From Streptomyces fumigatiscleroticus (GTDB taxonomy: Bacteria; Actinomycetota; Actinomycetes; Streptomycetales; Streptomycetaceae): 64,000 nucleotides of DNA. The notes beneath the pieces are model-generated. The model did not search any database and was not told the DNA's origin. It saw only the letters and a program-made list of their open reading frames with translations. A program made the translations under genes and the position numbers. The stretch is from positions 310,001-374,000 of the forward strand of contig NZ_BMQF01000005.1 of assembly GCF_014647975.1 (NCBI RefSeq), given 5' to 3'. Positions within the stretch are counted from its first letter, which is position 1; the number at the start of each line of letters is the position of its first letter. Shown here in pieces: positions 16,334-28,880 of this stretch.

Positions 16334-18004
16334 GTGACCAGTTCCGACAGAACATCCGAGAGCGTCCACGAAGCCGCCTCGCCCGCGCCGCGCCGCCGTA
16401 CGGTCGTCAAGGCCGCGGCCGCCGGTGCCGTCCTGGCCGCTCCCCTCGCCGCCGCGCTGCCCGCCCGTGCCGCGACGGACGCCCCCGCCTTCCTGCACGG
16501 CGTCGCCTCCGGGGACCCGCTGCCCGACGGCATCCTGCTGTGGACCCGCGTGACACCCGTCCCCGAGGCCGTACCCGGCTCGGGGCTCGGCCCGGACACC
16601 GAGGTGAGCTGGATCGTCGCCCGCGACCGGGCGCTCAGCGACGTCGTCGCCCGGGGCTCCGTCACCGCGACGGCCGCCTCCGACCACACCGTCAAGGCCG
16701 ACGTCCGCGGTCTGGCCCCCGCCACCGACTACTGGTTCCGCTTCTCGGCCGGCGGCACCGACTCCCCCGTCGCCCGCACCCGCACGGCTCCGGCGGCCGA
16801 CGCGGCGGTGACCGGCCTGCGCTTCGGCGTGGTCTCCTGCGCCAACTGGGAGGCCGGCTACTTCTCCGCCTACCGCCATCTCGCGGCCCGCGGCGACCTG
16901 GACGCCTGGCTGCACCTGGGCGACTACATCTACGAGTACGGCACCGGCGAGTACGGCACCCGCGACACCGTCGTCCGTCCGCACGCGCCCGCCCACGAGA
17001 TCCTCACCCTCGCCGACTACCGCGTCCGGCACGGCCGGTACAAGACCGACGCCGACCTGAAGGCCCTGCACGCGGCCGCGCCCGTCATCGCCGTCTGGGA
17101 CGACCACGAGATCGCCAACGACGCGTGGTCGGGCGGGGCCGAGAACCACACCGAGGGCACGGAGGGCACCTGGGCCGCCCGCCAGGCCGCGGCCAAGCAG
17201 GCCTACTTCGAGTGGATGCCGGTGCGCCCGGCGATCGCCGGCACCACCTACCGCCGGCTGCGCTTCGGCAAGCTCGCCGATCTGTCCCTGCTCGACCTGC
17301 GGTCCTTCCGCTCGCAGCAGGCGTCCACGGGCAGCGGCGCGGTCGACGACCCGGAGCGCACCATCACCGGGCGCGCCCAGCTCGACTGGCTGAAGGCCGG
17401 ACTGAAGGCGTCCGACACCACCTGGCGGCTGGTCGGCAACTCGGTGATGATCTCGCCGTTCGCCGTCGGCTCGCTCTCCGCGGACCTGCTCAGGCCGCTC
17501 GCCGAGCTGCTGGGGCTGCCCAAGGAGGGTCTCGGCCTCAACCCCGACCAGTGGGACGGCTACACCGACGACCGCCGCGAGCTGCTGGCCCATCTGCGGG
17601 ACAACGCCATCCGGAACACGGTCTTCCTGACCGGCGACATCCACATGGCGTGGGCGAACGACGTGCCCCACGACGCCGGGACCTACCCGCTGTCCGCCTC
17701 GGCCGCCACGGAGTTCGTGGTCACCTCGGTGACCTCCGACAACCTCGACGACGCCGTGGGCGCCTCGGAGGGCGTCGTCTCCGCCCTCGCCGCGCCGGTG
17801 ATCCGCGCCGCCAACCGGCACGTCCAGTGGGTGGACACCGACCGCCACGGCTACGGCGTCCTCGACATCACCGCCGGGCGGGCGCAGATGGACTACTACG
17901 TCCTGTCCGACCGCACGAAGGCCGACGCGACCTCGTCCTGGGCCCGCTCGTACCGCACGCGCAGCGGCACCCAGCAGGTCGAGCGCGTCTACGACCCCGT
18001 CTGA
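16334..18004 (+). CDS. phoD: Secreted alkaline phosphatase D
   Basis: PhoD is a Fe/Ca-dependent phosphodiesterase/phosphomonoesterase used for phosphate scavenging outside the cell. The N-terminus has a twin-arginine signal: RRRTVVK at about 20-26, a hydrophobic stretch, and a probable cleavage after ARA near residue 47. Catalytic segments are all present: [40 protein letters not shown] and [10 protein letters not shown]. The length of 556 residues is normal. The GTG at 16334 follows a well-placed -10 hexamer. Pho-regulon control is known for this family in Streptomyces, but I did not find a clear pair of PHO-box repeats here. The last 16 bases overlap the converging hydrolase gene. Confidence 0.93.
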   Translation: MTSSDRTSESVHEAASPAPRRRTVVKAAAAGAVLAAPLAAALPARAATDAPAFLHGVASGDPLPDGILLWTRVTPVPEAVPGSGLGPDTEVSWIVARDRALSDVVARGSVTATAASDHTVKADVRGLAPATDYWFRFSAGGTDSPVARTRTAPAADAAVTGLRFGVVSCANWEAGYFSAYRHLAARGDLDAWLHLGDYIYEYGTGEYGTRDTVVRPHAPAHEILTLADYRVRHGRYKTDADLKALHAAAPVIAVWDDHEIANDAWSGGAENHTEGTEGTWAARQAAAKQAYFEWMPVRPAIAGTTYRRLRFGKLADLSLLDLRSFRSQQASTGSGAVDDPERTITGRAQLDWLKAGLKASDTTWRLVGNSVMISPFAVGSLSADLLRPLAELLGLPKEGLGLNPDQWDGYTDDRRELLAHLRDNAIRNTVFLTGDIHMAWANDVPHDAGTYPLSASAATEFVVTSVTSDNLDDAVGASEGVVSALAAPVIRAANRHVQWVDTDRHGYGVLDITAGRAQMDYYVLSDRTKADATSSWARSYRTRSGTQQVERVYDPV

Positions 18005-18597
18005 TCCCCGTCCGCCGGACGGTCCCGCTCCAGGGAGTCCAGGAAGCCGAGCGCCACCCGCCAGGTGGCCTCGGCCGCCTCCTCGTCGTAGTCCGGCAGG
18101 TCCGGGTCGGTGTACAGGTGCCCCGCTCCGGGGTATCTGTGCACCTCGACGTCGGCGCCGATCCGCCCCATCCGCAGATACCAGGCGCTGAGCCAGTCGT
18201 CCGTCTCGAACGGGTCCGGCTCGGCGACATGCAGCTGGACCGGCAGGCCGTCCGCCTCGGCGGTGGGCGCGATGTCCGACGTGCCGTGCAGGAGCAGCAG
18301 CCCGCGCGCCCGGTGGTCGCCCAGGGCCAGGGTCTGCGCGATCGAGGCACCGAGCGAGAAGCCGGCGTACACCAGGCCGCGCTCCGAGTAGGGCGCGGCG
18401 GCGAGGACGGCCCGCTTCAGCAGCTCCTCCCTGCCGGTCTCCTCCTGGTGCGCCATACCCTCCTCGACCGTCGTGAAGGTCCGCCCCTCGAAGAGGTCCG
18501 GCGTCCACACCTGGTGACCGGCTTCGCGCAGCCGGTCCGCGGCCCCGCGCACCGCGGGGCCGAGGCCGTAGGTCGAGTGAAAGAGCATGATGTTCAT
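17989..18597 (-). CDS. Dienelactone hydrolase family protein
   Basis: This is an alpha/beta-hydrolase of the dienelactone-hydrolase group, substrate unknown. The 202-residue protein opens [16 protein letters not shown]. The nucleophile region reads [18 protein letters not shown], with serine rather than the usual cysteine at the nucleophile position (G-F-S-L-G). An acidic residue ([13 protein letters not shown]) and a histidine ([10 protein letters not shown]) complete a likely catalytic triad. The start at 18597 agrees with the beginning of the fold; longer in-frame starts would add an unlikely tail. The gene converges on phoD with a 16-base overlap of the two 3' ends. Confidence 0.87.
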   Translation of the reverse strand: MNIMLFHSTYGLGPAVRGAADRLREAGHQVWTPDLFEGRTFTTVEEGMAHQEETGREELLKRAVLAAAPYSERGLVYAGFSLGASIAQTLALGDHRARGLLLLHGTSDIAPTAEADGLPVQLHVAEPDPFETDDWLSAWYLRMGRIGADVEVHRYPGAGHLYTDPDLPDYDEEAAEATWRVALGFLDSLERDRPADGDQTGS

Positions 18598-18691
18598 GGG
18601 GCCATGGTGCCAGCCGGGTGTGACAACACGGGGCGCCGCGTGTACCCACAACGGCCTCGAAGTCACATGTTCATCACCGGCCGGGGCCGGT

Positions 18692-18697
18692 TAGGTT
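18692..18697 (+). promoter_or_regulatory. Likely -10 element of leaderless mscS-type gene
   Basis: TAGGTT ends 7 bases before the ATG at 18705, ideal for a leaderless transcript. Confidence 0.45.
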
Positions 18698-18704
18698 CGG
18701 ATGC

Positions 18705-19868
18705 ATGGAGAATCTGCTCCGCCCCCTGGTCGTGGTCGGCGGCTCGGTCCTGCTCACCCTGGTGATCGGCTGGGCCACCGACCTTCTGCTGCGCAAGGCC
18801 GACGAACGGCATCACGACACCCCGCTGTGGGGGCTGCTGCGCCGCGGGCGCATCCCCTACCAGCTCGTCCTGTGCGCGGCACTGCTCAGAGGCTCCTACG
18901 ACGAGGCAGAGCTGCTTCAGGACCACCGGGTCGGAATCGGCCGCACCCTGACGCTGGTGCTGATCGGCGCGACCGCCTGGCTGGTGATCCGGATCGCCTC
19001 CGCCGTGGTCGAGACGACCTACACCCGGTACGCCCATGCCCGCGCCCACCGCGACCCGGCCCGGGTCCGCCGGGTGCGCACCCAGGTGACGCTGATCATG
19101 CGGGTGGTCTACGCGGTCGTCGGCGTGGTCGCCGGGGCGTCGATGCTGCTGACGTTCCCCGCCATGCGCACGGCGGGCGCCTCGCTGCTGGCCTCGGCCG
19201 GCATCCTCGGCATCGTCGCCGGTGTCGCCGCGCAGTCCACGCTGAGCAACCTGTTCGCGGGGTTGCAGATCGCCTTCGGCGACATGGTGCGGATAGGCGA
19301 CACGGTGGTGGTGGACGGCGAGTGGGGCACGGTCGAGGAGATCACGCTGACGTTCCTGACCGTGCGCACCTGGGACGAGCGCCGGATCACCATGCCCGTC
19401 TCGTACTTCACGTCCAAGCCGTTCGAGAACTGGTCCCGCGGCACGCCGCAGATGACCGGCATCGTCTACTGGCACGTCGACCACAGCGCCCCGGTGGAGG
19501 CGATGCGCGAGAAGCTCCGCGACATCCTGCGCGAGTGCCCGGCCTGGGACGGCCGCGCCTACGGCCTCCAGGTCACGGACACCACCCCGAACACCATGCA
19601 GGTGCGGGCCCTGGTGACCGCGAAGGACGCGGACGACATCTGGACGGTACGGGTCGAGGTCCGCGAACGGATGATCCGCTGGCTGGCCGACGAGCACCCC
19701 TATGCCCTGCCGCGCGTCAACACGGCGGACGCGGCGCTGCCGCCCCCGCGCGACGGCCACCGCCCGAACTCCGACGGCCACCGCCCGTCCTCCGACGGTC
19801 ATCCCCGCCCGTCCCCCGACGGCGCCGGCCCGCGCCGCTTCCACACGGCGCCACGCACAGGCCGCTGA
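18705..19868 (+). CDS. MscS-family mechanosensitive ion channel
   Basis: The channel opens under membrane tension to release solutes on osmotic downshock. The 387-residue protein has spans at about 7-28, 80-102 and 128-152. The pore-lining helix and beta domain appear as LLASAGILGIVAGVAAQSTLSNLFAGLQIAFGD (cited in part: the GILGIVAGVAAQ segment) followed by IGDTVVVDGEWGTVEEITLTFL, the hallmark of MscS. The ATG follows a -10 hexamer at leaderless spacing. From about residue 345 the tail is a low-complexity repeat of DGHRP-type units ending PRRFHTAPRTGR. The DNA for that tail is duplicated downstream of the stop, so the end of the protein may have been shaped by slippage or duplication. Confidence 0.9.
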   Translation: MENLLRPLVVVGGSVLLTLVIGWATDLLLRKADERHHDTPLWGLLRRGRIPYQLVLCAALLRGSYDEAELLQDHRVGIGRTLTLVLIGATAWLVIRIASAVVETTYTRYAHARAHRDPARVRRVRTQVTLIMRVVYAVVGVVAGASMLLTFPAMRTAGASLLASAGILGIVAGVAAQSTLSNLFAGLQIAFGDMVRIGDTVVVDGEWGTVEEITLTFLTVRTWDERRITMPVSYFTSKPFENWSRGTPQMTGIVYWHVDHSAPVEAMREKLRDILRECPAWDGRAYGLQVTDTTPNTMQVRALVTAKDADDIWTVRVEVRERMIRWLADEHPYALPRVNTADAALPPPRDGHRPNSDGHRPSSDGHPRPSPDGAGPRRFHTAPRTGR

Positions 19869-19973
19869 CGCCTCCGCCGCCCTCCTCGTGCGACGGCCAC
19901 CGCCCGTCCCCCGACGGCGCCGGCCCGCGCCGCTTCCACACAGCGCCACGCACAGGCCGCTGACGCCTCCGCC
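19806..19973. repeat. 73-bp direct duplication spanning the end of the mscS gene
   Basis: Bases 19806-19878 and 19901-19973 are the same with a single mismatch (offset 95). The first copy contains the last codons and stop of the MscS-family gene. The second lies outside any gene and repeats them, stop included. Confidence 0.85.
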
Positions 19974-20055
19974 CCGCGGGGCGCGGCCACCGGCAGACGG
20001 AGCGCCGCGCTCCGCGGGGCGTCCCGGCGAGGGCGGAATGCGGCGGCCCCGAGAG

Positions 20056-20255
20056 ACGACGGCCGAGCCGACAGGCCCGGCAGACGGCAGCCCCGAGGCA
20101 CGACGGCCGAGCCGACAGGCCCCGCGGACCCCAGCCCCCGAGACACGACGGCCGAGCCGACAGGCCCGGCAGACGGCAGTCCCGAGGCACGACGGCCGAG
20201 CCGACAGGCCCCGCGGACCCCAGCCCCCGAGACACGACGGCCGAGCCGACAGGCC
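20056..20255. repeat. Five tandem units with alternating 44/45-bp period
   Basis: GACGGCCGAGCCGACAGGCC, preceded by AC, starts at 20056, 20100, 20145, 20189 and 20234. The steps are 44, 45, 44 and 45 bases. Flanks alternate between two types, giving an 89-bp higher-order repeat. No gene is seen in 19869-20293; the region lies between two converging genes. The repeats are adjacent rather than separated by unique spacers, so this is not a CRISPR array. Confidence 0.85.
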
Positions 20256-20293
20256 GGGGCGGCGGGCCCGTGGGCGGCGGCCGGGGCGGGGGC

Positions 20294-21880
20294 TCAGCGC
20301 AGGCTTCGGACGTCGAGATGGCGGAGCACCCGGTCCACGATCTCCGGATCCGCCCCGGGCTCGCTGCGGGCCGCCAGCACCTCGTGCCGCGCGGCGCTCA
20401 GCATCTCCCCCTGGATGCGCCTGATCCGCTTCAGCCGCCGCGCCCGCTGCACCTGCGCCTCGCGCCGCTCCTCGTCGCCCATCCCGGGATTGATCCGCAG
20501 ACCGATGTCGGTGGCCCGCCGCAGCATCTGCTCGGACAGCTCCTCCGGCAGTTCCTCGACCGACTCGATCTCCCGCAGCCTGCGCTTGGCCGCCTTGGCC
20601 GCCCGCACGGCCAGCTCCCGTTCGAACTCCGTCTCCCGCTCCGTGTCGGCCTCCACCCCGAGCCGCTTCACCAGCCACGGCAGGGTGAGTCCCTGCACCA
20701 CCAGCGTCACCATGATCACCCCGAACGCGATGAACACGATCTCGTCCCGGTCCGGGAAGGGCGACCCGTCCTCCGTCTTCAGCGGAATCGCCAGCGCCAG
20801 CGCCACCGAGGCCACCCCGCGCATCCCCGACCACCACATGACGACGGTCTCCCGCCAGCTCACCGGGATGTCCTCGTCCCGGTCGCGCCGGGCGTGCAAC
20901 CGCTTCGTCAGCCAGGTCGCCGGCAGCAGCCACAGCAGCCGTACCAGGATGACCACGGTCGCGACGGCCCCCGCCCAGCCGAGCAGCTCGCCCCACCGCC
21001 CGGACGCCGTCTGGATGGCGTTGTGCAGCTCCAGCCCGATCAGCCCGAAGGCGACTCCGGTGATGAGCGTGTCGACGACGTCCCAGAAGGCGTGCCCGGC
21101 CAGCCGCGTCATCACGTCGTCGGGACCGGCGCCGTACTCGGCCAGGTACAGGGCGGTGACCAGGACGGCGAGCACGCCGGAGCCGTGCAGCTCCTCGGCC
21201 AGCACATACGACGCGTACGGCACCAGCAGCGTCAGCCCGATCTGGAGGGTGGCGTCCCCCAGCAGATCCAGCAGCCTGGTCGCGCCCCAGCCCAGCACCA
21301 GTCCCACCACCACCGCGACGACGGCGGACAGCACCAGGTCCAGTACGGCCCGCCAGGCCGAGAAGTCCCCGCTGACGGCGACATTGATGGCCACGTGGTA
21401 CATGACGATGGCCGTCACGTCGTTGAACAGCCCCTCGCCCTCCAGGATGGAGACCAGCCGACGCGGCAGTCCCAGCTGCCCGGCGACGGCGGTCGCCGCG
21501 ACCGGATCGGGCGGTGCGACCAGCGCGCCCAGCGCCACGGCGGCGGCGATCGGCAGCCCCGGCACGATCGTGTGGGCCACGGCGGCCACGCACAGCATGG
21601 TGACGAAGACCAGCGCCACCGCGAGCAGGAAGATCGGCCTCTTGTTGGCGGCGAACTGGCGCCAGGACGTCCGCCGCACCGCGGCGTACAGCAGCGGCGG
21701 CAGCAGCGCGGGCAGGATCAGATCCGGCGGGATGTCGACATTGGGCACGAAGTCGGGCAGCGCCAGGACCAGCCCGAGAAGCGTCATCAGCACCGGCGCG
21801 GGCAGTCCGAGCCGGTCCGCGAGCGGGACACTGACCAGAGCCCCGAGCAACAGCACGAACAGCAGGGCCAACTGATCCAC
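20294..21880 (-). CDS. Na+/H+ antiporter, CPA1 family
   Basis: The protein exchanges sodium (or potassium) for protons across the cytoplasmic membrane. Of its 528 residues, about the first 410 form 12 or so membrane spans. Typical CPA1 segments are present: GALVAPPDPVAATAVAGQLGLP, LEGEGLFNDVTAIVMYHVA with the ion-binding Asn-Asp pair, and WWSGMRGVASVALALA. The last 120 residues are a charged cytoplasmic helical domain (ERETEFERELAVRAAKAAKR). The start GTG begins MDQLALLFVLLLGALVSVPL. Regulation is not evident. Confidence 0.92.
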   Translation of the reverse strand: MDQLALLFVLLLGALVSVPLADRLGLPAPVLMTLLGLVLALPDFVPNVDIPPDLILPALLPPLLYAAVRRTSWRQFAANKRPIFLLAVALVFVTMLCVAAVAHTIVPGLPIAAAVALGALVAPPDPVAATAVAGQLGLPRRLVSILEGEGLFNDVTAIVMYHVAINVAVSGDFSAWRAVLDLVLSAVVAVVVGLVLGWGATRLLDLLGDATLQIGLTLLVPYASYVLAEELHGSGVLAVLVTALYLAEYGAGPDDVMTRLAGHAFWDVVDTLITGVAFGLIGLELHNAIQTASGRWGELLGWAGAVATVVILVRLLWLLPATWLTKRLHARRDRDEDIPVSWRETVVMWWSGMRGVASVALALAIPLKTEDGSPFPDRDEIVFIAFGVIMVTLVVQGLTLPWLVKRLGVEADTERETEFERELAVRAAKAAKRRLREIESVEELPEELSEQMLRRATDIGLRINPGMGDEERREAQVQRARRLKRIRRIQGEMLSAARHEVLAARSEPGADPEIVDRVLRHLDVRSLR

Positions 21881-21969
21881 GGTCAGCGCTCCGAAGGCGT
21901 CTCGGTCTCACACGGCAGACTTCAAGCCTGCCATGTCACCGCCCTCACCAGCCGCCCCCGCACCGCAGG

Positions 21970-22449
21970 TCACAGAACGCGCCGCATGGCGCGGTGGGGT
22001 ATCCCCGCGTCGGGGAACTCCGGGCCGTACGCCTCGTAGCCCAGCCGCTCGTAGAAACCCAGCGCGTGCGTCTGCGCGTGCAGGTCCACCGCGGTCAGGC
22101 CGCGCGCGCGTGCCGCGTCCTCCACGGCCCGCACCAGGGCGGCCCCGACACCCAGTCCGCGGGCGTCCCGGACCACGGCCAGCCGCCCGAGCGAACCGAC
22201 GGCCGGGTCGCCGCCGGTCCGGTCCGCGGCCGCCGCGCCGTACAGCAGCCGCCCGGCGCCGAGCGGTGTCCCGTCCCGCCGCACCGCCAGGACGTGCACG
22301 GTGCCGGCGCCGGGCGCGTCGTGCTCGTCGTACTCCAGGTCCTCGGGGACGCCCTGCTCGGCGACGAAGACCTCCTTGCGCACGGCGAAGCACGCCTCAC
22401 GGTCGGCGAGGTCCGCGGCGACCCGCACCTCGTACCCCGGCGCGCTCAC
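21970..22449 (-). CDS. GNAT family N-acetyltransferase
   Basis: An acetyl-CoA-dependent acetyltransferase of unknown substrate. The 159-residue protein has the GNAT core: [15 protein letters not shown] at the front, [19 protein letters not shown] with the acetyl-CoA-binding R-x-x-G-x-G/A motif near residues 94-103, and [20 protein letters not shown] at the end. This resembles the ElaA-type subgroup. Its GTG start overlaps the rluD stop (GTGA), so translation is probably coupled to rluD. Confidence 0.9.
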   Translation of the reverse strand: MSAPGYEVRVAADLADREACFAVRKEVFVAEQGVPEDLEYDEHDAPGAGTVHVLAVRRDGTPLGAGRLLYGAAAADRTGGDPAVGSLGRLAVVRDARGLGVGAALVRAVEDAARARGLTAVDLHAQTHALGFYERLGYEAYGPEFPDAGIPHRAMRRVL

Positions 22450-23390
22450 GCGTAGGTCTCCTCTCGGACCTGGTCCAGGGCCTTCTGCAGATCCTCGGGA
22501 TAGTCGCTGGTGAACTCCGCCCACTGCCCGTCCCCGGGGTGTTCGAAGCCGAGCCGCACCGCGTGCAGCCACTGGCGGGTGAGGCGGAGCCGCTTGGCCA
22601 GCGTCGGGTCGGCGCCGTACGTCAGGTCGCCGACGCACGGGTGGCGGTGGGCGGACATGTGGACGCGGATCTGGTGGGTGCGGCCGGTCTCCAGCTTCAC
22701 GTCCAGCAGGGAGGCCGCGCGGAAGGCCTCGATCAGGTCGTAGTGCGTGACGGACGGCTTGCCGTCGGCGGTGACCGCCCACTTGTAGTCGTGGTTCGGG
22801 TGACGGCCGATGGGGGCGTCGATGGTGCCGCTGGTCGGGTCGGGGTGGCCCTGCACGAGCGTGTGGTAGCGCTTGTCGACCGTGCGCTCCTTGAACTGGC
22901 GCTTGAGCGAGGTGTACGCGCGCTCGGACTTGGCGACGACCATCAGGCCGGAGGTGCCGACGTCCAGGCGGTGCACGATGCCCTGGCGCTCGGCGGCGCC
23001 CGAGGTCGAGATCCGGTAGCCGGCCGCGGCGAGCCCGCCGATGACCGTGGGCCCGGTCCAGCCGGGCGAGGGGTGCGCGGCCACCCCGACCGGCTTGACG
23101 ATCACGACCACGTCCTCGTCGTCGTGCACGATCTCCATGCCCTCGACCGGCTCGGCGACCACCTGCACCGGCGCGGGCGCCTGCGGCATCTCGACCTCCA
23201 GCCAGGCGCCGCCGCGCACCCGCTCGGACTTGCCGACCACCGCCCCGTCGACCTGCACCTTGCCCGCCGCGGCCAGTTCCGCGGCCTTGGTGCGGGAGAA
23301 GCCGAACATGCGGGAGATGGCGGCGTCGACGCGCTCGCCCTCCAGGCCGTCGGGCACGGGCAGGGTACGGATCTCGGGAATCGTGCTCAC
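22446..23390 (-). CDS. rluD: 23S rRNA pseudouridine synthase, RluD type
   Basis: The enzyme converts uridines of 23S rRNA helix 69 to pseudouridine. An S4-like RNA-binding domain comes first ([30 protein letters not shown], cited here only as its [13 protein letters not shown] core), then the catalytic domain. The catalytic aspartate lies in [18 protein letters not shown] near residue 143, and [13 protein letters not shown] near 236 is the second RluA-family motif. At 314 residues the length is normal. It starts with GTG ([15 protein letters not shown]), 62 bases after lspA, in a common minus-strand run. Confidence 0.94.
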   Translation of the reverse strand: MSTIPEIRTLPVPDGLEGERVDAAISRMFGFSRTKAAELAAAGKVQVDGAVVGKSERVRGGAWLEVEMPQAPAPVQVVAEPVEGMEIVHDDEDVVVIVKPVGVAAHPSPGWTGPTVIGGLAAAGYRISTSGAAERQGIVHRLDVGTSGLMVVAKSERAYTSLKRQFKERTVDKRYHTLVQGHPDPTSGTIDAPIGRHPNHDYKWAVTADGKPSVTHYDLIEAFRAASLLDVKLETGRTHQIRVHMSAHRHPCVGDLTYGADPTLAKRLRLTRQWLHAVRLGFEHPGDGQWAEFTSDYPEDLQKALDQVREETYA

Positions 23391-23452
23391 CCGTCGAGTA
23401 TGCCGGACGGGTACGACAGCCCCGTACACACGCCCGGGGAGCGGTCCGCGGG

Positions 23453-24172
23453 TCAGTCCTTGTGCACGGTGCCGTCCGGGTCCAGGCCCCGGAAGGACAG
23501 CAGCACGATCAGGATGCCGCCGCAGACGATCGCGGAGTCGGCGAGGTTGAAGACGGCGAAGTGCTTGGGCGAGATGAAGTCGACGACCGCGCCCTCGAAG
23601 ACGCCGGGCGAGCGGAAGATCCGGTCGGTGAGATTGCCGAGGGCGCCGCCCAGCAGCAGGCCGAGCGCGATCGCCCAGGGCAGGCTGTAGAGCTTGCGCG
23701 CGAGACGGGCGATCACCACGATCACGGCGGCCGCGATCACCGTGAAGATCACGGTGAACGCCTCGCCGAAGCCGAAGGCCGCGCCCGCGTTGCGGATCGC
23801 CTCCAGCTTCAGCCAGTCCCCGGCGATCTCGATGGGCGCGTGGTGCTCCAGCTTCGCCACCACGATCATCTTGCTGACCAGGTCGAGGGCGTAGGCGAGG
23901 ACGGCGACCACGAACAGTACGGCGATCCGGCGCCTGCCCCGGGGCCGCTCGGCCGCGTCCCGCGCCTCGCCGGCGCCGGTCTTCGCCGGTTCCTCCGCCG
24001 TCGCCGCCCCGCCGGTGCCGGAACCGCCGGACGGGGCCGCGGCCGGCTCGCCGCCGGACAGCTCGGTGCCCGCCGGCTCGCCCGGCGCCGCGCTCCGGCC
24101 GGGCTGCTCCCGCCCGGCCCGTGCCGCGTCCGGGATGTCCGGCGTACCGATGATGCGCTCCGCCTCTGCCAC
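23453..24172 (-). CDS. lspA: Lipoprotein signal peptidase (signal peptidase II)
   Basis: LspA cleaves the signal peptides of diacylglyceryl-modified prolipoproteins in the membrane. Catalytic aspartates sit in [13 protein letters not shown] and [12 protein letters not shown], and NAGAAFGFG is the conserved N-A-G motif. Four membrane spans occur in the usual places from residue 84 on. The protein is longer than normal (239 residues; most are 160-200) because of about 80 Ala/Gly/Glu-rich residues before the first span. The GTG at 24172 has GAGGG 7 bases upstream. A TAGGTT hexamer further upstream could be a -10 element. Confidence 0.94.
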   Translation of the reverse strand: MAEAERIIGTPDIPDAARAGREQPGRSAAPGEPAGTELSGGEPAAAPSGGSGTGGAATAEEPAKTGAGEARDAAERPRGRRRIAVLFVVAVLAYALDLVSKMIVVAKLEHHAPIEIAGDWLKLEAIRNAGAAFGFGEAFTVIFTVIAAAVIVVIARLARKLYSLPWAIALGLLLGGALGNLTDRIFRSPGVFEGAVVDFISPKHFAVFNLADSAIVCGGILIVLLSFRGLDPDGTVHKD

Positions 24173-24237
24173 GTGAGTCCCTCAACCTAGGTGCCTGACT
24201 GAGGACGAGAGTACGGCACGCCCTGTGAGGGCGCCGT

Positions 24238-24975
24238 TCAGTACCGCCGTTCCTGCTTCTGCTTGCACTCCACGCACAGCGTGGCCCGCGGGAAGGCCTG
24301 CATGCGCGCCTTGCCGATGGGATTGCCGCAGTTCTCGCAGAGGCCGTAGGTGCCCGCGTCGAGCCGTTCCAGGGCGCGCTCGGTCTGGTCGAGCATCTCG
24401 CGCGCGTTGGCGGCGAGGGCCATCTCGTGCTCGCGCGTGATGTTCTTGGTGCCGGTGTCCGCCTGGTCGTCGCCCGCGCCGTCGCCGGAGTCCCGCATGA
24501 GACCCGCCAGCGACCGCTCGGACGAGGTGATCTCGGTGCGCAGCCGCTCCTCCTCGGACTCCAGCTCGGCGCGCGCCTCCTGGACCTCCTCCTGGGTCCA
24601 GGGGTCCTCGCCGGGCCGCACCGCGAGGTCGCCGGGGTCCACCGCGGCGGCCCGTGCCTTGGGAACGGCGTTCTTCGCCGCCGTGGCCGTACCAGGAGTC
24701 TTCTTCGCAACCACCGTCGTGGCTCCCGTCTGCTCCGCGGTCTGTGCCGCACCCGCCTTGTTGGCCGTGCTCCAGCCGACCGCTCCGGTCCTGCCGGCGC
24801 CGCCCTTCCCGGCGGCGCTCTCCGGCCCGGCGGTCTCCCGCGCGGCCGTTGCCCGGGCCGCCGTCCTTTTGGTGACCGCTCCTTGCGGAGCCGTCCCTTC
24901 AGCGGCCCTCCGCACCGACTTCCCCGGCTGCGCGCTCCGTGTCACCGCGGCTGCACGCGGGTCCTTCGCCACCAT
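24238..24975 (-). CDS. TraR/DksA-type zinc-finger protein with long N-terminal tail
   Basis: DksA-type proteins bind the secondary channel of RNA polymerase or otherwise modulate transcription. The C-terminal half is a helical coiled coil (about residues 130-195) followed by a four-cysteine zinc finger: CENCG at about residue 216 and CVECK near 237. The tip acidic pair typical of true DksA is not clear, so activity may differ. The first 110 residues are an Ala/Thr/Lys/Gly-rich, probably disordered extension. ATG at 24975 ([11 protein letters not shown]) has GAAGGGG upstream. A tandem direct repeat lies just 5' of that site. In Streptomyces the gene sits between lspA and ileS, as here. Confidence 0.88.
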   Translation of the reverse strand: MVAKDPRAAAVTRSAQPGKSVRRAAEGTAPQGAVTKRTAARATAARETAGPESAAGKGGAGRTGAVGWSTANKAGAAQTAEQTGATTVVAKKTPGTATAAKNAVPKARAAAVDPGDLAVRPGEDPWTQEEVQEARAELESEEERLRTEITSSERSLAGLMRDSGDGAGDDQADTGTKNITREHEMALAANAREMLDQTERALERLDAGTYGLCENCGNPIGKARMQAFPRATLCVECKQKQERRY

Positions 24976-24989
24976 GGCCGCGACCCCTT

Positions 24990-25010
24990 CACCTGTGTGA
25001 CACCTGTGTG
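24990..25010. repeat. Two adjacent CACCTGTGTG repeats in the leader of the DksA-type gene
   Basis: CACCTGTGTG occurs at 24990-24999 and again at 25001-25010, 11 bases apart (one helical turn), in the leader just upstream of the ribosome-binding site (minus strand). It could be an operator or RNA element. The stretch 25011-25270 otherwise holds only promoter-like sequence for the two divergent genes. Confidence 0.4.
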
Positions 25011-25273
25011 TGACCTTGCTCGCGAATCGTGCTGGGACGATAAATCGACTTGCGCCCCGCGGCAACGGGGCACGCCGCCCGATCCGCCCGCCCCGCGAGC
25101 ACCGCGCGGCGAAGCCTGCATGCGTTGTGCCCAGCTCCCCGCCGGGTAATCCGCCGGGAAGGGCGTCCCGGCATCCGAACACCCCGACCGCCCCAATCAG
25201 GGCATGTCACGCCATTCGGCACCCCCGCTCCCGGCGGCCCGTAAACCGGTCGGCCGACGTCCGCGCGGCGCCG

Positions 25274-25579
25274 TACACTGGACGGAGCGAAAAGCGTGGA
25301 TGGGGACGAGTAGCGGCGTACGCAGCCCAGAGCGACCCGGGGACGGTGGGAGCCCGGGGGTGAGCGCGATGTGAAGATCACCCCGGAGCCGCCGGAAGAA
25401 AGCCCAGCGCGGGCGAGTAGAACCGGCATCGCGACCCCAATGAGGGGGCTCGCCGGGACGCACCGCGCACCGGAGGGCCAAGGAGGGTGGTACCGCGGGA
25501 GCGCGCCGAAGGCGGCGTTGGGAAAGACGTAGCTCTCGTCCCTCCGACGGAAGGCAGCACGTCCGCCGGAGGAAGATCG
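25274..25579 (+). promoter_or_regulatory. T-box riboswitch of ileS (translational type), with candidate promoter
   Basis: TACACT at 25274-25279 is a plausible -10. The leader contains the invariant T-box sequence AGGGTGGTACCGCG at 25484-25497, which pairs with the free 3' end of uncharged tRNA. A hairpin GGGGTGA/TCACCCC around 25357-25383 looks like the short stem I, and an ATC triplet at 25377-25379 may be the isoleucine specifier. The ileS ribosome-binding site GGAGGA (25568-25573) can pair with TCCCTCCG just upstream, so control is probably at translation, as in other actinobacterial ileS T-boxes. When isoleucyl-tRNA is uncharged, the site would be freed. Confidence 0.88.
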
Positions 25580-28717
<3,138 letters not shown>

Positions 28718-28732
28718 CCAGCCGGAAGAAGA

Positions 28733-28764
28733 AAGGGCCCGGCTCCGTCAGGGGCCGGGCCCTT
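28733..28764. terminator. Terminator of ileS
   Basis: AAGGGCCCGGC and GCCGGGCCCTT form a perfect 11-bp stem with a 10-base loop, 15 bases after the ileS stop. Confidence 0.75.
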
Positions 28765-28802
28765 CTGCGCCGGACCACAGCGGTCGAACGCACGCACGGG
28801 AA

Positions 28803-28841
28803 AGGGCGGGGCCCCGGATCGAAGATCCGGGGCCCCGCCCT
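28803..28841. terminator. Long hairpin terminator of divIVA
   Basis: AGGGCGGGGCCCCGGATC pairs perfectly with its complement across a GAA loop (18-bp stem). It lies 40 bases beyond the divIVA stop on the minus strand and probably ends the ftsZ-divIVA transcripts. Confidence 0.78.
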
Positions 28842-28880
28842 GAACGCTGCCGACGCCTACGCCGTACTACTTACTGGCCG

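Noticed and set aside
20056..20255. CRISPR array
   Set aside because: Units are near-contiguous and their flanks also repeat, there are no unique spacers, and no cas genes are present.
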